Assembly: GCA_017304555.1 (NCBI GenBank)
Contig: JAFKKS010000166.1
Span: forward strand, 1-49,446
DNA from: Hyphomicrobiales bacterium
GTDB lineage: Bacteria > Pseudomonadota > Alphaproteobacteria > Rhizobiales > Xanthobacteraceae
Length of the DNA stretch: 49,446 bases
Direction of reading: 5' to 3'
The notes beneath the pieces are model-generated. The model did not search any database and was not told the origin of the DNA. It was given only the letters and a program-made list of their open reading frames with translations. Of the stretch, positions 24,692 to 32,648 are shown in pieces. The translations under genes were made by a program, and so were the position numbers. Positions within the stretch are counted from its first letter, which is position 1. Each line of letters opens with the position of its first letter.

Positions 24692-24851
24692 GCGCTGCCT
24701 CCGGTTTGCGATCTGTCAGGATACGCGCCGTGGCGCGAGGTGGTGAGGGAGTGCGATTTTGCCAGCGAGTCTTTTCATGCCGCCCCGTGCGTCGTCAACC
24801 ACGGGGGTCGGAATGCAGGGATTGCAGATTTGAGGGGAGGTAAAGGTGTTG

Positions 24852-25219
24852 TCTCAGCCGCCTTCGAACACGCGCTTGCGTGCATTCTCGATGTGCCGGC
24901 GCATGGCTTGGCGGGCGCCCGCTTCGTCGCGCGCCGCGATCGCCTTGAACACCTGCCGGTGCTCCTCTTGTCCGGCGACGATCCGCTTGCGCGGCTGGAT
25001 CAGCGATAGATTGCGGTTGAGCCTGATGCCGATCGCGATTTGAGGGCGCAGCGCCGAGAGCGTCTCGGCGAAGAAGCGGTTTCCCGTCGCCTCCGCGATG
25101 ACGCGGTGAAAGGCGATGTCTTCCTCGAGGCCGAGGATGTTGTCTTCCAGCGTTCGGTCGAGTGCGATCAGCGCTTCCTCGATCCGGCGCAAGCTCGCGG
25201 CGTCATGATCGCGCGCGGC
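24852..25219. repeat. Direct repeat, copy 1 (3' end of the GntR gene)
   Basis: This 368-base stretch matches 26358-26725 in the same orientation, with about ten base differences counted by eye (roughly 97% identity). Homology stops sharply at both ends: TCTCAGCCGCC begins it and GCGCGCGGC ends it. It covers the last 121 codons and stop of the GntR gene. Confidence 0.9.
24854..25219 (-). pseudogene. Truncated GntR/FadR regulator, C-terminal FCD domain only
   Basis: This fragment matches the C-terminal ligand-binding (FCD) domain of the intact regulator at 26360-27142, including EEDIAFHRVIAEATGNRFF and the end RRHIENARKRVFEGG. It has no DNA-binding domain. A short fused frame could start at 25243, but the first residues (MKVGCGEQ) come from unrelated DNA across the breakpoint. 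It is the residue of a duplication and probably has no function. It sits directly upstream of hyuB, where the original regulator probably lay. Confidence 0.88.
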
Positions 25220-25223
25220 TTGC

Positions 25224-25493
25224 TCACCGCAGCCGACTTTCATTACGGATCAGATCCAGCGACTCCCGCGAAGTCTGCAATTCCCGAAGAATGTCGCCCT
25301 GCAAATCCTTGAACTCGCGCAGCAGGTCGTTCGTTCGCCGAGTTTCTTCCGCGATCTCAGGCACCGACTGCATCATGTCGTGGAGCGGGCCCATCATCAG
25401 CCATTGCGGGACCGCTTTCCCTGGCGGCGGCGCGGCTGGGGGCGTCGGGTGAATCGTCCGGCCGCCATGCGACGATGCAGCAAGCAAATTCAA
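25224..25493 (-). CDS. Hypothetical small protein or gene remnant with coiled-coil-like C-terminus
   Basis: The frame begins with a TTG at 25493 and ends 4 bases beyond the repeat breakpoint. The C-terminal half (VPEIAEETRRTNDLLREFKD and following) is amphipathic and coiled-coil-like, more protein-like than random shadow frames; an internal ATG near 25397 could be the start of a shorter peptide. I recognise no family. It lies in the AT-richer inserted segment and may be a truncated passenger gene. Confidence 0.3.
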   Translation of the reverse strand: MNLLAASSHGGRTIHPTPPAAPPPGKAVPQWLMMGPLHDMMQSVPEIAEETRRTNDLLREFKDLQGDILRELQTSRESLDLIRNESRLR

Positions 25494-25646
25494 GTCGGTA
25501 TCGAAGTTGAAGCCGTGAAGTAGCAGACTGCGAACTCTGGATGGCTTTGGTGTAAAATAGTGTTTTGCCAGTGGTGACAGAAAGGGCCTGGGTGTAGGGA
25601 ATTACGCCCCGCCAATTACGACGGGCTTTTTCGAGGAACAAATCCA

Positions 25647-26024
25647 ATGCATAACCATACAGCACTTGCGATTGCGGCTTCGGCCGCGCTGTTCATGGTG
25701 TCGTCCGTTGTCATGGCGCAAGATGCTGAACCCTCCTACAAGGCCGACCCTGGTGTTTACAAGGTCATTTTTGAAAATCAATATTTTCGGGTGATCGAAG
25801 CAAATAAAGAAAAAGGTCAGCGCGACAGGGCACATTCTCATCCCGTTCAGTCGGTCGTTTATTTCTTCACCGATTGTAGCGAAAAGCTGACCGGCCCCGA
25901 TGGACAATCAAGGAACACCTCCAACAAAGCCGGACATGTTGTAGCGCCGCCGATCGTAAGATCGCATACAAGCGAAAATATCGGGTCCGGCGCGTGTCAC
26001 CAACTATTCGTCGAACGTAAATAG
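25647..26024 (+). CDS. Secreted small cupin-like protein
   Basis: This 125-residue protein has a signal peptide (MHNHTALAIAASAALFMVSS, cleavage likely after VMAQ). A short cupin-like body carries AHSHPVQSVVYFFTD, with an HxH pair that could bind metal, and a C-terminal HTSENIGSGACHQLFVERK. It is smaller than most cupins, and the metal or substrate is unknown. Codon use is clearly more AT-rich than its neighbours (for example GTCATTTTTGAAAATCAA), and it lies inside the segment bounded by the 368-base direct repeats. Both suggest recent acquisition. No partner genes are adjacent. Confidence 0.7.
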   Translation: MHNHTALAIAASAALFMVSSVVMAQDAEPSYKADPGVYKVIFENQYFRVIEANKEKGQRDRAHSHPVQSVVYFFTDCSEKLTGPDGQSRNTSNKAGHVVAPPIVRSHTSENIGSGACHQLFVERK

Positions 26025-26357
26025 CTCTTTTGCTGGAATAACTTCTTGAAACAAAACGCCCGCACTCCATGACCGGCCGGCCCCGCCGCACGGCGGGGCT
26101 TCCGTTTCGCCGGGTCATGCGCGGTATGCGCGACCAGACCACGCGAATTCCTCACTTCCCGACCTCGGCGTGAGAGGGGTCGGAATGGGTCGCCGGCCGA
26201 GAGGCGAGAAAGCCGCCGGCCGCTGCGGACATCTTCCCGGACGACATCGCTAGCTCAGAACAAGCACACATTAAGACTCAAACTGGACCACAGGATGGGG
26301 TTAGGCCAATCAAAGTATCGGCCTCGATATTGCGCATAACGATCTCCCGAACCGGGC
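26025..26357. other. Intergenic part of the inserted segment, no gene seen
   Basis: About 330 bases between the cupin-like gene and the second repeat copy. It contains a GC-rich stretch (CCGGCCCCGCCGCACGGCGGGG around 26080-26100) able to form a hairpin that may end the cupin transcript. No protein-like frame, transposase remnant or terminal inverted repeat was found. Confidence 0.4.
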
Positions 26358-26725
26358 TCTCAGCCGCCTTCGAACACGCGCTTGCGTGCATTTTCGATGT
26401 GCTGGCGCATGGCTTGGCGGGCGCCCACTTCGTCGCGCGCCGCGATCGCCTTGAACACCTGCCGGTGCTCCTCTTGTCCGGCGACGATCCGCTTGCGCGG
26501 CTGGATCAGCGATAGGTTGCGGTTGAGCCTGATGCCGACTGCGATTTGAGAGCGCAGCGCCGAGAGCGTCTCGGCGAAGAAGCGGTTTCCCGTCGCCTCC
26601 GCGATGACGCGGTGAAAGGCGATGTCTTCCTCGAGGCCGAGGATGTTGTCTTCCAGCGTTCGGTCGAGTGCGATCAGCGCCTCCTCGATCCGGCGCAAGC
26701 TCGCGGCGTCGTGGTCGCGCGCGGC
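26358..26725. repeat. Direct repeat, copy 2 (inside the intact GntR gene)
   Basis: Second copy of the 368-base repeat, same orientation as copy 1 at an offset of 1506 bases. It forms the 3' half of the intact regulator gene. Together the copies bracket 25220-26357. Confidence 0.9.
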
Positions 26726-27142
26726 AAGGCCGGCGGCCTCTCCTTCGAGCGCGATGCGAAAGATGAAGCAGCGCTGGATGTCCGCGATGCTCTGCAGCGG
26801 TGCGAATTCGGAGACGTTCTTCGCCGGCGAGCGCATGACGAACGAACCGGCGCCCTGCCGCGATGCGATCAGGCTGTCTTCGCGCAGGCGTTTGAGCGCC
26901 TCCCTCACCACCGGGCGCGATACGTCCAGTTGCTCTGCGAGCTTGGTTTCCGATGGCAGCCGTGAATTGACGGGAAAGATGCCGAGAATGATCTGGCCGA
27001 GAACGTGGTCGTACACCCGGTCGCTGAGTTTGCCGGTGGCAGGCGAGGGGGTGGTGTCCAGCATGGAATCTGCGTGCATCGTCTCGGCGTTTAACAAGCG
27101 GCGCGCCGCCATCATCTCGAATTCCCCGATTTTTGCCGACAT
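26360..27142 (-). CDS. GntR family regulator, FadR/FCD subfamily
   Basis: This protein of about 260 residues has an N-terminal winged helix-turn-helix (LSDRVYDHVLGQIILGIFPV, then LPSETKLAEQLDVSRPVVRE and SLIASRQGAGSFV). A C-terminal all-helical FCD ligand-binding domain contains EEDIAFHRVIAEATGNRFF. FCD regulators typically sense small carboxylic acids. The start is uncertain (ATG at 27142, 27115, 27079 or 27064). It is divergent from the aldo/keto-reductase-like gene with a 55-base shared promoter region. It is also probably the ancestral upstream neighbour of hyuB, so it may control both directions. Confidence 0.87.
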   Translation of the reverse strand: MSAKIGEFEMMAARRLLNAETMHADSMLDTTPSPATGKLSDRVYDHVLGQIILGIFPVNSRLPSETKLAEQLDVSRPVVREALKRLREDSLIASRQGAGSFVMRSPAKNVSEFAPLQSIADIQRCFIFRIALEGEAAGLAARDHDAASLRRIEEALIALDRTLEDNILGLEEDIAFHRVIAEATGNRFFAETLSALRSQIAVGIRLNRNLSLIQPRKRIVAGQEEHRQVFKAIAARDEVGARQAMRQHIENARKRVFEGG

Positions 27143-27197
27143 TACATATTTTTGACAAGTAGCGCATAAAGACCAAAGCTCACGACGGGAGAGGCCG

Positions 27198-28265
27198 ATG
27201 GAATTCAGGCAGGTCGGAAACAGCGCCGTTCGCCTATCCAGGGTCGCGCTTGGCGGGCACGAGTACCTGCCCAGCGGCCATTCCCGCGGCTTCAATGAGG
27301 ATTTCGCCAAGGCGATCACGCCGGGGCATTCGTTTCCCGGCTTCGGCGGGGACAGGCGCAAGGCCGTGCTCGCCGCCGCCTATGATCACGGCGTGAATGT
27401 CTTCGACGTGACGCTCGATGCCGAGAAGGAGGCGCTCGGGCGCAATCTCGCGGAGATGCCGCCGCCCTACGACGTCTATGTTCAGACGCGCCCGGAAGCG
27501 ATGAACTACAGCTACGATCCCGGCAATCGGAAGATGACGGACCTCGCGCTGCTGCGCGCCGAGGTGCAGCGTATTCTCAAGATTCTCCGTCGTGATCGTC
27601 TGGAGATCTTGAACCTCGGCCCGATGCGGACCGCGATCGAAGGCGATCCTGATTTTGTCGCGAAGGTCGCCGCGAATGTGCGCGCACTGCAGCGGGAAGG
27701 CCTGATTTTGTTCGCTGCCGCCGACACATTTTCCGGCCAGGCGATCTACGAAGCCCTTGTCGCGAGCGGGGCTTTCGCCACCCTCAACATCAATTTCAAC
27801 ATCGCGGACGATGAGCCCGCGCGGACTATCTTTCCGCTTGCGCACAAGAAGGGCGTGCACGTCACGGTGCGCGAAGCGTTCATCAAAGGTGCGCTCTTCG
27901 GGTTCGGCCGCGGGCTCGGTCTCGACGACGCCATCGTTGCGCGCGTGGTCGACGGCCACTACTGGTGCATTCCCAAGGGCGTTCCGCAGGACCAGGTCGA
28001 CATCATCGTCGATCTCATGAAGTTCATGTGGAAGCCGGACCAGCAGGCGCTGACGTGGGCGGCCTTCATCGGTCCGGTCGTCAAGGCTGCGACGATCGTC
28101 TCGGCGCCGAAGAACATCCAGGACGATGTGAAGGAGTTCTGGCGTCCCGAATACGATCAGATCGGCACCAAGTGGAAAGTGTCGCCGCCGCTTGGCGTGA
28201 AGGAGTTGAGTTACGCGATGGACCGCTGGGACCGCGAGATCGGCGCCGACCAGGTCAAGAAATAA
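27198..28265 (+). CDS. Aldo/keto reductase-like protein lacking the usual catalytic tetrad
   Basis: This 355-residue TIM-barrel protein begins MEFRQVGNSAVRLSRVALGG, the classic AKR opening, and has AYDHGVNVFDVTLDAEKEALG where active AKRs read FDTAxxYGxSExxLG. The aspartate is kept. The catalytic tyrosine position is alanine, the lysine of the TK motif is arginine (VQTRP), and the histidine of the LxxxH strand is missing (LEILNLGP). It may be a non-reducing relative or a binding protein. GGGAGAGG precedes the ATG. It is first of a run leading to the ABC transporter genes. Confidence 0.8.
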   Translation: MEFRQVGNSAVRLSRVALGGHEYLPSGHSRGFNEDFAKAITPGHSFPGFGGDRRKAVLAAAYDHGVNVFDVTLDAEKEALGRNLAEMPPPYDVYVQTRPEAMNYSYDPGNRKMTDLALLRAEVQRILKILRRDRLEILNLGPMRTAIEGDPDFVAKVAANVRALQREGLILFAAADTFSGQAIYEALVASGAFATLNINFNIADDEPARTIFPLAHKKGVHVTVREAFIKGALFGFGRGLGLDDAIVARVVDGHYWCIPKGVPQDQVDIIVDLMKFMWKPDQQALTWAAFIGPVVKAATIVSAPKNIQDDVKEFWRPEYDQIGTKWKVSPPLGVKELSYAMDRWDREIGADQVKK

Positions 28266-28284
28266 CAAAAACGGCAGCGTGTGT

Positions 28285-28306
28285 GCGGGGCCCCAGCGGG
28301 CCCCGC
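28285..28306. other. GC-rich stem-loop ahead of the ABC ATPase gene
   Basis: GCGGGGCCC (28285-28293) pairs perfectly with GGGCCCCGC (28298-28306) over a 4-base loop. It lacks a T-run. It may be an intercistronic stem that sets relative expression or stabilises the upstream message. A 12-base tandem repeat, GGGGCGGGCGAC twice (28314-28337), follows and abuts the ATG at 28340. Confidence 0.6.
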
Positions 28307-28339
28307 TGCACAAGGGGCGGGCGACGGGGCGGGCGACGC

Positions 28340-29404
28340 ATGGCCGATTCCATCCAGAGCTTACGGTTCTCGATCACCAAGCGTTACGGCGCGAAGACCG
28401 TTCTTGCCGGCCTTCCGCTCGAGATCAAAGGCCGCGAATTCGTGACCTTCCTCGGCCCGAGCGGTTGCGGAAAATCCACGGCGCTCGGCATCGTCGCGGG
28501 CCTCATCCCGCCGACCGAAGGCGAGATTTTTCTCGACGGGCAACGCATCGAACACCTGCTTCCCGAGAAGCGCGGCTTCGGCATGGTGTTCCAGAACTAC
28601 GCGCTGTTTGCGCATCTGACCGTGTTCGACAACGTTGCCTTTGGGCTGTCGTTGCAACGGCGCCCGGCGGACGAGATCAAGCGGCGCGTTCTCGAAATGC
28701 TCGGCCTCGTGCGCCTTGCCGGCTATGAGGAGCGCTATCCCGGGCAATTGTCCGGTGGGCAGCAGCAGCGGGTCGCGATTGCGCGCGCGCTCGTTCTGCA
28801 TCCGCGATTGATGCTGTTCGACGAGCCGCTGTCGAACCTCGACGCGAAGCTGCGCGTGGAGATGCGGACCGAGATCAAGCAGTTGCATACGCGTCTCGGC
28901 CTCACTTCGATCTATGTGACGCACGATCAGGCGGAGGCGCTGTCGCTCTCCGACCGCATCGTCGTCTTGCGCGAGGGCGTGCTGATGCAGGTCGGGACGC
29001 CGCAGGAGATTCACGATCGGCCGAAGAACGTGTTCGTCGCCGACTTCATGGGATTCCGCAATTTCTTCGACGTCGATCTGCGCCAGACCTCCGCCGGCTT
29101 CGTCGAGGGCGTCGGCAAGGGCATGACGCTGCGCGCGCGGGCATCGGAGATCGTCGGCGGATCGGCCGCCGTCATGGCGATCCGGCCGGAAGACGTCCGC
29201 TTCGGTGGCGCGGCGGACGATGCCAATGTGCTGCGCGGCAAGGTGGAACTCGTCGAATATCTCGGGCGCGAGCAGGAATCCGCCATCGTGATCGAAGGCG
29301 GGCAGCGCATCTGGGTGCGCACGACGGATAAGGTTTCCGTCGGCGACACGGTCGCGGTGACGTTGCCGCCCGATAAGCTTGTCTTGTTGCCGCGGGAAGG
29401 CTGA
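28340..29404 (+). CDS. ABC transporter ATP-binding protein, PotA/spermidine-putrescine type
   Basis: This 354-residue ATPase has Walker A GPSGCGKST at about residue 42, Q-loop VFQNYALFAHLTV, signature [15 protein letters not shown], Walker B LMLFDEPLSNLD and the switch histidine in YVTHDQAEAL. A C-terminal TOBE domain (VMAIRPEDVRFGG...VELVEYLGREQES) is typical of the CUT1/PotA group. It is followed by two PotB/PotC-like permeases, so it energises uptake of a polyamine-like or other small organic solute. No binding protein gene accompanies this operon. The ATG at 28340 abuts a GC-rich tandem repeat, so the ribosome-binding site is unclear. Confidence 0.88.
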   Translation: MADSIQSLRFSITKRYGAKTVLAGLPLEIKGREFVTFLGPSGCGKSTALGIVAGLIPPTEGEIFLDGQRIEHLLPEKRGFGMVFQNYALFAHLTVFDNVAFGLSLQRRPADEIKRRVLEMLGLVRLAGYEERYPGQLSGGQQQRVAIARALVLHPRLMLFDEPLSNLDAKLRVEMRTEIKQLHTRLGLTSIYVTHDQAEALSLSDRIVVLREGVLMQVGTPQEIHDRPKNVFVADFMGFRNFFDVDLRQTSAGFVEGVGKGMTLRARASEIVGGSAAVMAIRPEDVRFGGAADDANVLRGKVELVEYLGREQESAIVIEGGQRIWVRTTDKVSVGDTVAVTLPPDKLVLLPREG

Positions 29405-29409
29405 GGATC

Positions 29410-30294
29410 ATGGCGCTGGCGCGAAGTGGCGAACGCAGCGAACTGGATTGGGTCGCGATCCTCTGTCTCGCGCCGACGGTCCTCTACGTGCTCGCGATGT
29501 TCGTCTATCCGTTCCTCTACGGCGTCTACATCAGCCTGCAGCCGATGAAGGGGGCGGCCTGGAGCCTGCACAACTACGCGACGTTCTTCTCCGACCCGTA
29601 TCAATACGCGACAATCAAGACGACGTTCGCCCTGGCGCTGCCGACCACCATCGTCGTCGTGCTCGTCGCGCTGTTCCTCGCTTACGGCATGCGGCGCGGC
29701 ATCTGGCTGGAGCGCACCATCACCACCATCCTGGTGCTGCCGATCTCGCTCGGCGTGATCTTCCTGTCCGAAGGCATCCTCGGCTTCTACGGCACCAACG
29801 GCTGGCTCAACCAGATGCTGATCGGCGCCGGCATCATCAGCGAGCCGCTGGAACTCACGCACAATTTCATCGGCGTCATCCTTTCGCTGTTCATGCAGAA
29901 CTTCCCGTTCTGTTTCCTGATGCTGCTGGGCTACATCTCCGGCATCGATCCGAGCCTGGAAAATTCGGCGCGGATGCTCGGCGCCGGGCCTTGGGCGATC
30001 TTTCGCCGCGTCATGCTGCCGCTGATCGCGCCGGGGCTGATCATCGCTTTCGCCCTCGTCTTCGTCATGAGCTTCGCGGTGTTTCCTTCCGCCGTCATGG
30101 TCGGCCAGCCCGCCGGATCGACCCGCACGATCTCGATCGCCGCGTATCAGCAGGCCTTCGAGCAATACGACATGTCTTACGCGTCGGCGATCGCGGTGAT
30201 CATGGGGCTTTGCCAGTTGGCGGCACTCATCATCATCATCGTGGTGCGCCGCCGGATGACGATTTCCACCACCATGGGCGTCGGAAAGCGCTGA
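29410..30294 (+). CDS. ABC transporter permease, PotB-like
   Basis: This 294-residue permease has six predicted helices and the inner-membrane permease coupling motif around ENSARMLGAGPWAIFRRVML (EAA-type loop). The first helix is ILCLAPTVLYVLAMFVYPFL, as in PotB-type subunits. GAGG precedes the ATG 5 bases after the ATPase stop. It pairs with the following PotC-like permease to form the channel. Confidence 0.88.
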   Translation: MALARSGERSELDWVAILCLAPTVLYVLAMFVYPFLYGVYISLQPMKGAAWSLHNYATFFSDPYQYATIKTTFALALPTTIVVVLVALFLAYGMRRGIWLERTITTILVLPISLGVIFLSEGILGFYGTNGWLNQMLIGAGIISEPLELTHNFIGVILSLFMQNFPFCFLMLLGYISGIDPSLENSARMLGAGPWAIFRRVMLPLIAPGLIIAFALVFVMSFAVFPSAVMVGQPAGSTRTISIAAYQQAFEQYDMSYASAIAVIMGLCQLAALIIIIVVRRRMTISTTMGVGKR

Positions 30295-30303
30295 GGGAAA
30301 GCG

Positions 30304-31122
30304 ATGCTGCGCGGACGGATGTGGAAGCTCGCGATCTACCTCTTCCTGCTCGGGTTCATTCTGAATCTGGTCGGCATCGTCTCGCACGTCGTGGTGAGCA
30401 GCTTCGCCAAGCGTTGGTTCGGGAACCCGTTGCCACCCGCCTTCACGACCGCCTGGTTCAGCTACGCGTGGACGAACTTCGAGTTGGGCTACGTGCTGTT
30501 CATCACACTGTTCGTCGCGCTCGCGGTGGTGGTCATCGCGTTGGCGATCGGCTTTCCCGCCGCCTACATCCTGGCGCGGCGGAACTTCCGGGCGAAGCCG
30601 GTGCTGCTGCTGCTGTACTTTCTGCCGCTGCTGATTCCGCAGATGACCTACGGCATCCCGCTCGCCACAACCCTCTATAAGTTCCACGTCGGCGGAACCG
30701 TCGCCGGCGTCATCCTTGCGGTGCTGGTCCCGATGGTGCCGCTCACGGTGTTCATCCTGCTACCCTTCTTCGAGCAGATCAGTTTGAATCTCGAATGGAG
30801 CGCCTCGATGCTCGGCGCCAACCGGCTGCAGATCTTCCGTCGCATTCTGCTGCCGCTAATGGTGCCGGGGATATTGACGGCGGGCCTGCTCGTCCTCGTC
30901 AACACCATCTCGAATTTCGAGCTCGCCTTCCTCATGGCCGGCGGCGGATCTCAGACGCTCGTCGTCGCGCTGTATTACAATGTCTTCGCCGGCGGCGTGC
31001 GGCCGGTCTATTCGATTGATGCGATGGCCGTGATCTATATGTGCATGGTGCTGTCGGTGCTGCTCGTCGCGCTGCGCTTCGTGCGCCCGACGCAGATGGT
31101 GTTCAAGCTCGACCGAAGCTGA
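30304..31122 (+). CDS. ABC transporter permease, PotC-like
   Basis: This 272-residue permease has six helices and the coupling loop LEWSASMLGANRLQIFRRIL. It has NFELAFLMAGGGSQTLVVAL in the segment before the last helix, common in polyamine/iron-type second permeases. It lies 9 bases after the first permease. After this gene a 133-base gap separates the operon from the DadA-like gene, so the two may be independently transcribed. Confidence 0.87.
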   Translation: MLRGRMWKLAIYLFLLGFILNLVGIVSHVVVSSFAKRWFGNPLPPAFTTAWFSYAWTNFELGYVLFITLFVALAVVVIALAIGFPAAYILARRNFRAKPVLLLLYFLPLLIPQMTYGIPLATTLYKFHVGGTVAGVILAVLVPMVPLTVFILLPFFEQISLNLEWSASMLGANRLQIFRRILLPLMVPGILTAGLLVLVNTISNFELAFLMAGGGSQTLVVALYYNVFAGGVRPVYSIDAMAVIYMCMVLSVLLVALRFVRPTQMVFKLDRS

Positions 31123-31255
31123 GGCCGCCAAGCGGCACTCGGTAAGCGCGTTGGCGAAGCGATCTCCAACTTTAGCGGTTAATCCGAAATCGGCTGACAG
31201 CGCCCGCGCACGAAGGCGTTGATTTCCACGGGAGAGCCGGTCACACTTCTCCGAC

Positions 31256-32614
31256 GTGACGGAACGATGGTCTTGCTCGCGAGAGCAAGGCGTGAGTTGT
31301 GGGAGATCGCAACTGAGCGTTCGTGAGCATTTTTCAGACGATGTGAAAGTCACGCCGTACTGGTGGGAAGAGGCTCCCCTTACCGTACTGGAAGAACGGG
31401 CGCTGCCGCAACGCGCCGATGTCGTGATTGTCGGCGCCGGCTACGCAGGCCTCTCGGCGGCGATCACGACGGCGGAAGCGGGCCTCGACACGCTGGTCAT
31501 CGAAGCGAAGGCGCCGGGCGAAGGGGCGAGCACCCGGAATGGCGGCGCCGTCGGCGAGACGTTGCGCATCTCCTACAGCACCATGTCGCGCGAGTGGGGC
31601 ACGGAGCGCGCCAATGCGTTCTACCTCTCCGTGCGCGAGGCGCGCGAACACCTCGAGAGCCTGGTCGGGGAGGGCGGTATCGCGTGCCACTATGCGCGCG
31701 TCGGCCGCTTTATCGGCGCCCACAAGCCGCAAGACTATGAATCGCTCGCGCGCGATCTCGAAGTGCGCCGCAAGGCGATCGGCTTCGATGCGGAGATGGT
31801 CCCCGCCTCCGAGGTCCACAGCATGATCGGTTCGGACGCCTATTGCGGTGGCCGTTTGATCAAGAGCGACGCCAACCTGCATCCTGGACTGTTTCATCGT
31901 GGGTTGCTGCACCGTGCGCTCGCGGCCGGCGTGCGCGTCGTGGCGCAAACGCCGGTGACGGCTTACGAGAAATCGGGAGCCGAGTTTCGCGTCACCACCG
32001 CGCGTGGCGAGGTGCGTGCACGCCAGCTTGTGATCGCCACGAACGGCTATACGGAATCGCTCTCTCCGTGGCTGGCGCGCCGCATCATCCCGATCCAGAG
32101 CCAGATCATTGCGACCGAGCCGCTGCCGCCCGACGTCATCGAGCGTTTGATCCCCAAGCGCCGCCAGCTTGGCGACACGCGGAAGCTTCACAATTACTTC
32201 CGCACTTCGCCCGACGGAACGCGCATCCTGTTCGGCGGCCGCGCCGGCGCGACGGAAACCGAGAACCGGCTGAAGTCCGCCAGCGCGCTGCGGCTGCAGA
32301 TGATCGATGTGTTTCCGGAGCTCGCGAAGGTGCGCATCACCCACGCTTGGGCAGGTTTCATCGCGTACACCTTCGATTCATTGCAGCACATGGCGATGAA
32401 GGACGGCATTCATTACGTCGGCGGGTGCTGCGGCAGCGGCGTCGCGCTGCAACCCTATCTCGGCCACAAGACCGGCCTCAAAATTCTCGGCCGCAAGGAA
32501 GCCGAAACACCGTTCGATCGCGTGGCCAAGACCATGCCCGGCTACACCGGGTGGCCGTGGTTCATGCCGATCGTGTTGTTCTACTACGGAGTGCGGGACA
32601 AGCTGCGCATGTAA
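31256..32614 (+). CDS. FAD-dependent amine/amino-acid oxidoreductase, DadA/gamma-glutamylputrescine oxidase-like
   Basis: This DAO-family flavoprotein has its FAD-binding motif DVVIVGAGYAGLSAAITTAE at about residue 55, GEGASTRNGGAVGE (the family STRNGG block), and a C-terminal HAWAGFIAYTFDSLQHM with GGCCGSGVALQPYLGHK. These enzymes oxidise secondary or primary amines or D-amino acids. The layout with PYWWEEAP near the N-terminus resembles gamma-glutamylputrescine oxidase-type proteins. The start is uncertain: GTG at 31256 (452 residues), or GTG at 31292 or 31343. It lies between two ABC transporter operons; the following amino-acid binding protein begins 35 bases later. Confidence 0.82.
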   Translation: MTERWSCSREQGVSCGRSQLSVREHFSDDVKVTPYWWEEAPLTVLEERALPQRADVVIVGAGYAGLSAAITTAEAGLDTLVIEAKAPGEGASTRNGGAVGETLRISYSTMSREWGTERANAFYLSVREAREHLESLVGEGGIACHYARVGRFIGAHKPQDYESLARDLEVRRKAIGFDAEMVPASEVHSMIGSDAYCGGRLIKSDANLHPGLFHRGLLHRALAAGVRVVAQTPVTAYEKSGAEFRVTTARGEVRARQLVIATNGYTESLSPWLARRIIPIQSQIIATEPLPPDVIERLIPKRRQLGDTRKLHNYFRTSPDGTRILFGGRAGATETENRLKSASALRLQMIDVFPELAKVRITHAWAGFIAYTFDSLQHMAMKDGIHYVGGCCGSGVALQPYLGHKTGLKILGRKEAETPFDRVAKTMPGYTGWPWFMPIVLFYYGVRDKLRM

Positions 32615-32648
32615 GCGCCGCAAAAATCAAACGGGAGGGGATGTGCCT

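Noticed and set aside
25220-26357. Insertion sequence between the direct repeats
   Set aside because: No transposase, terminal inverted repeats or short target-site duplication could be found. The long direct repeats point to a recombination event.
29011-30687. A 558-codon minus-strand frame opposite the PotB/PotC-like permeases
   Set aside because: It has extreme Asp/Glu/Arg/His/Gln composition, typical of the antisense of hydrophobic permease genes. No family resemblance.
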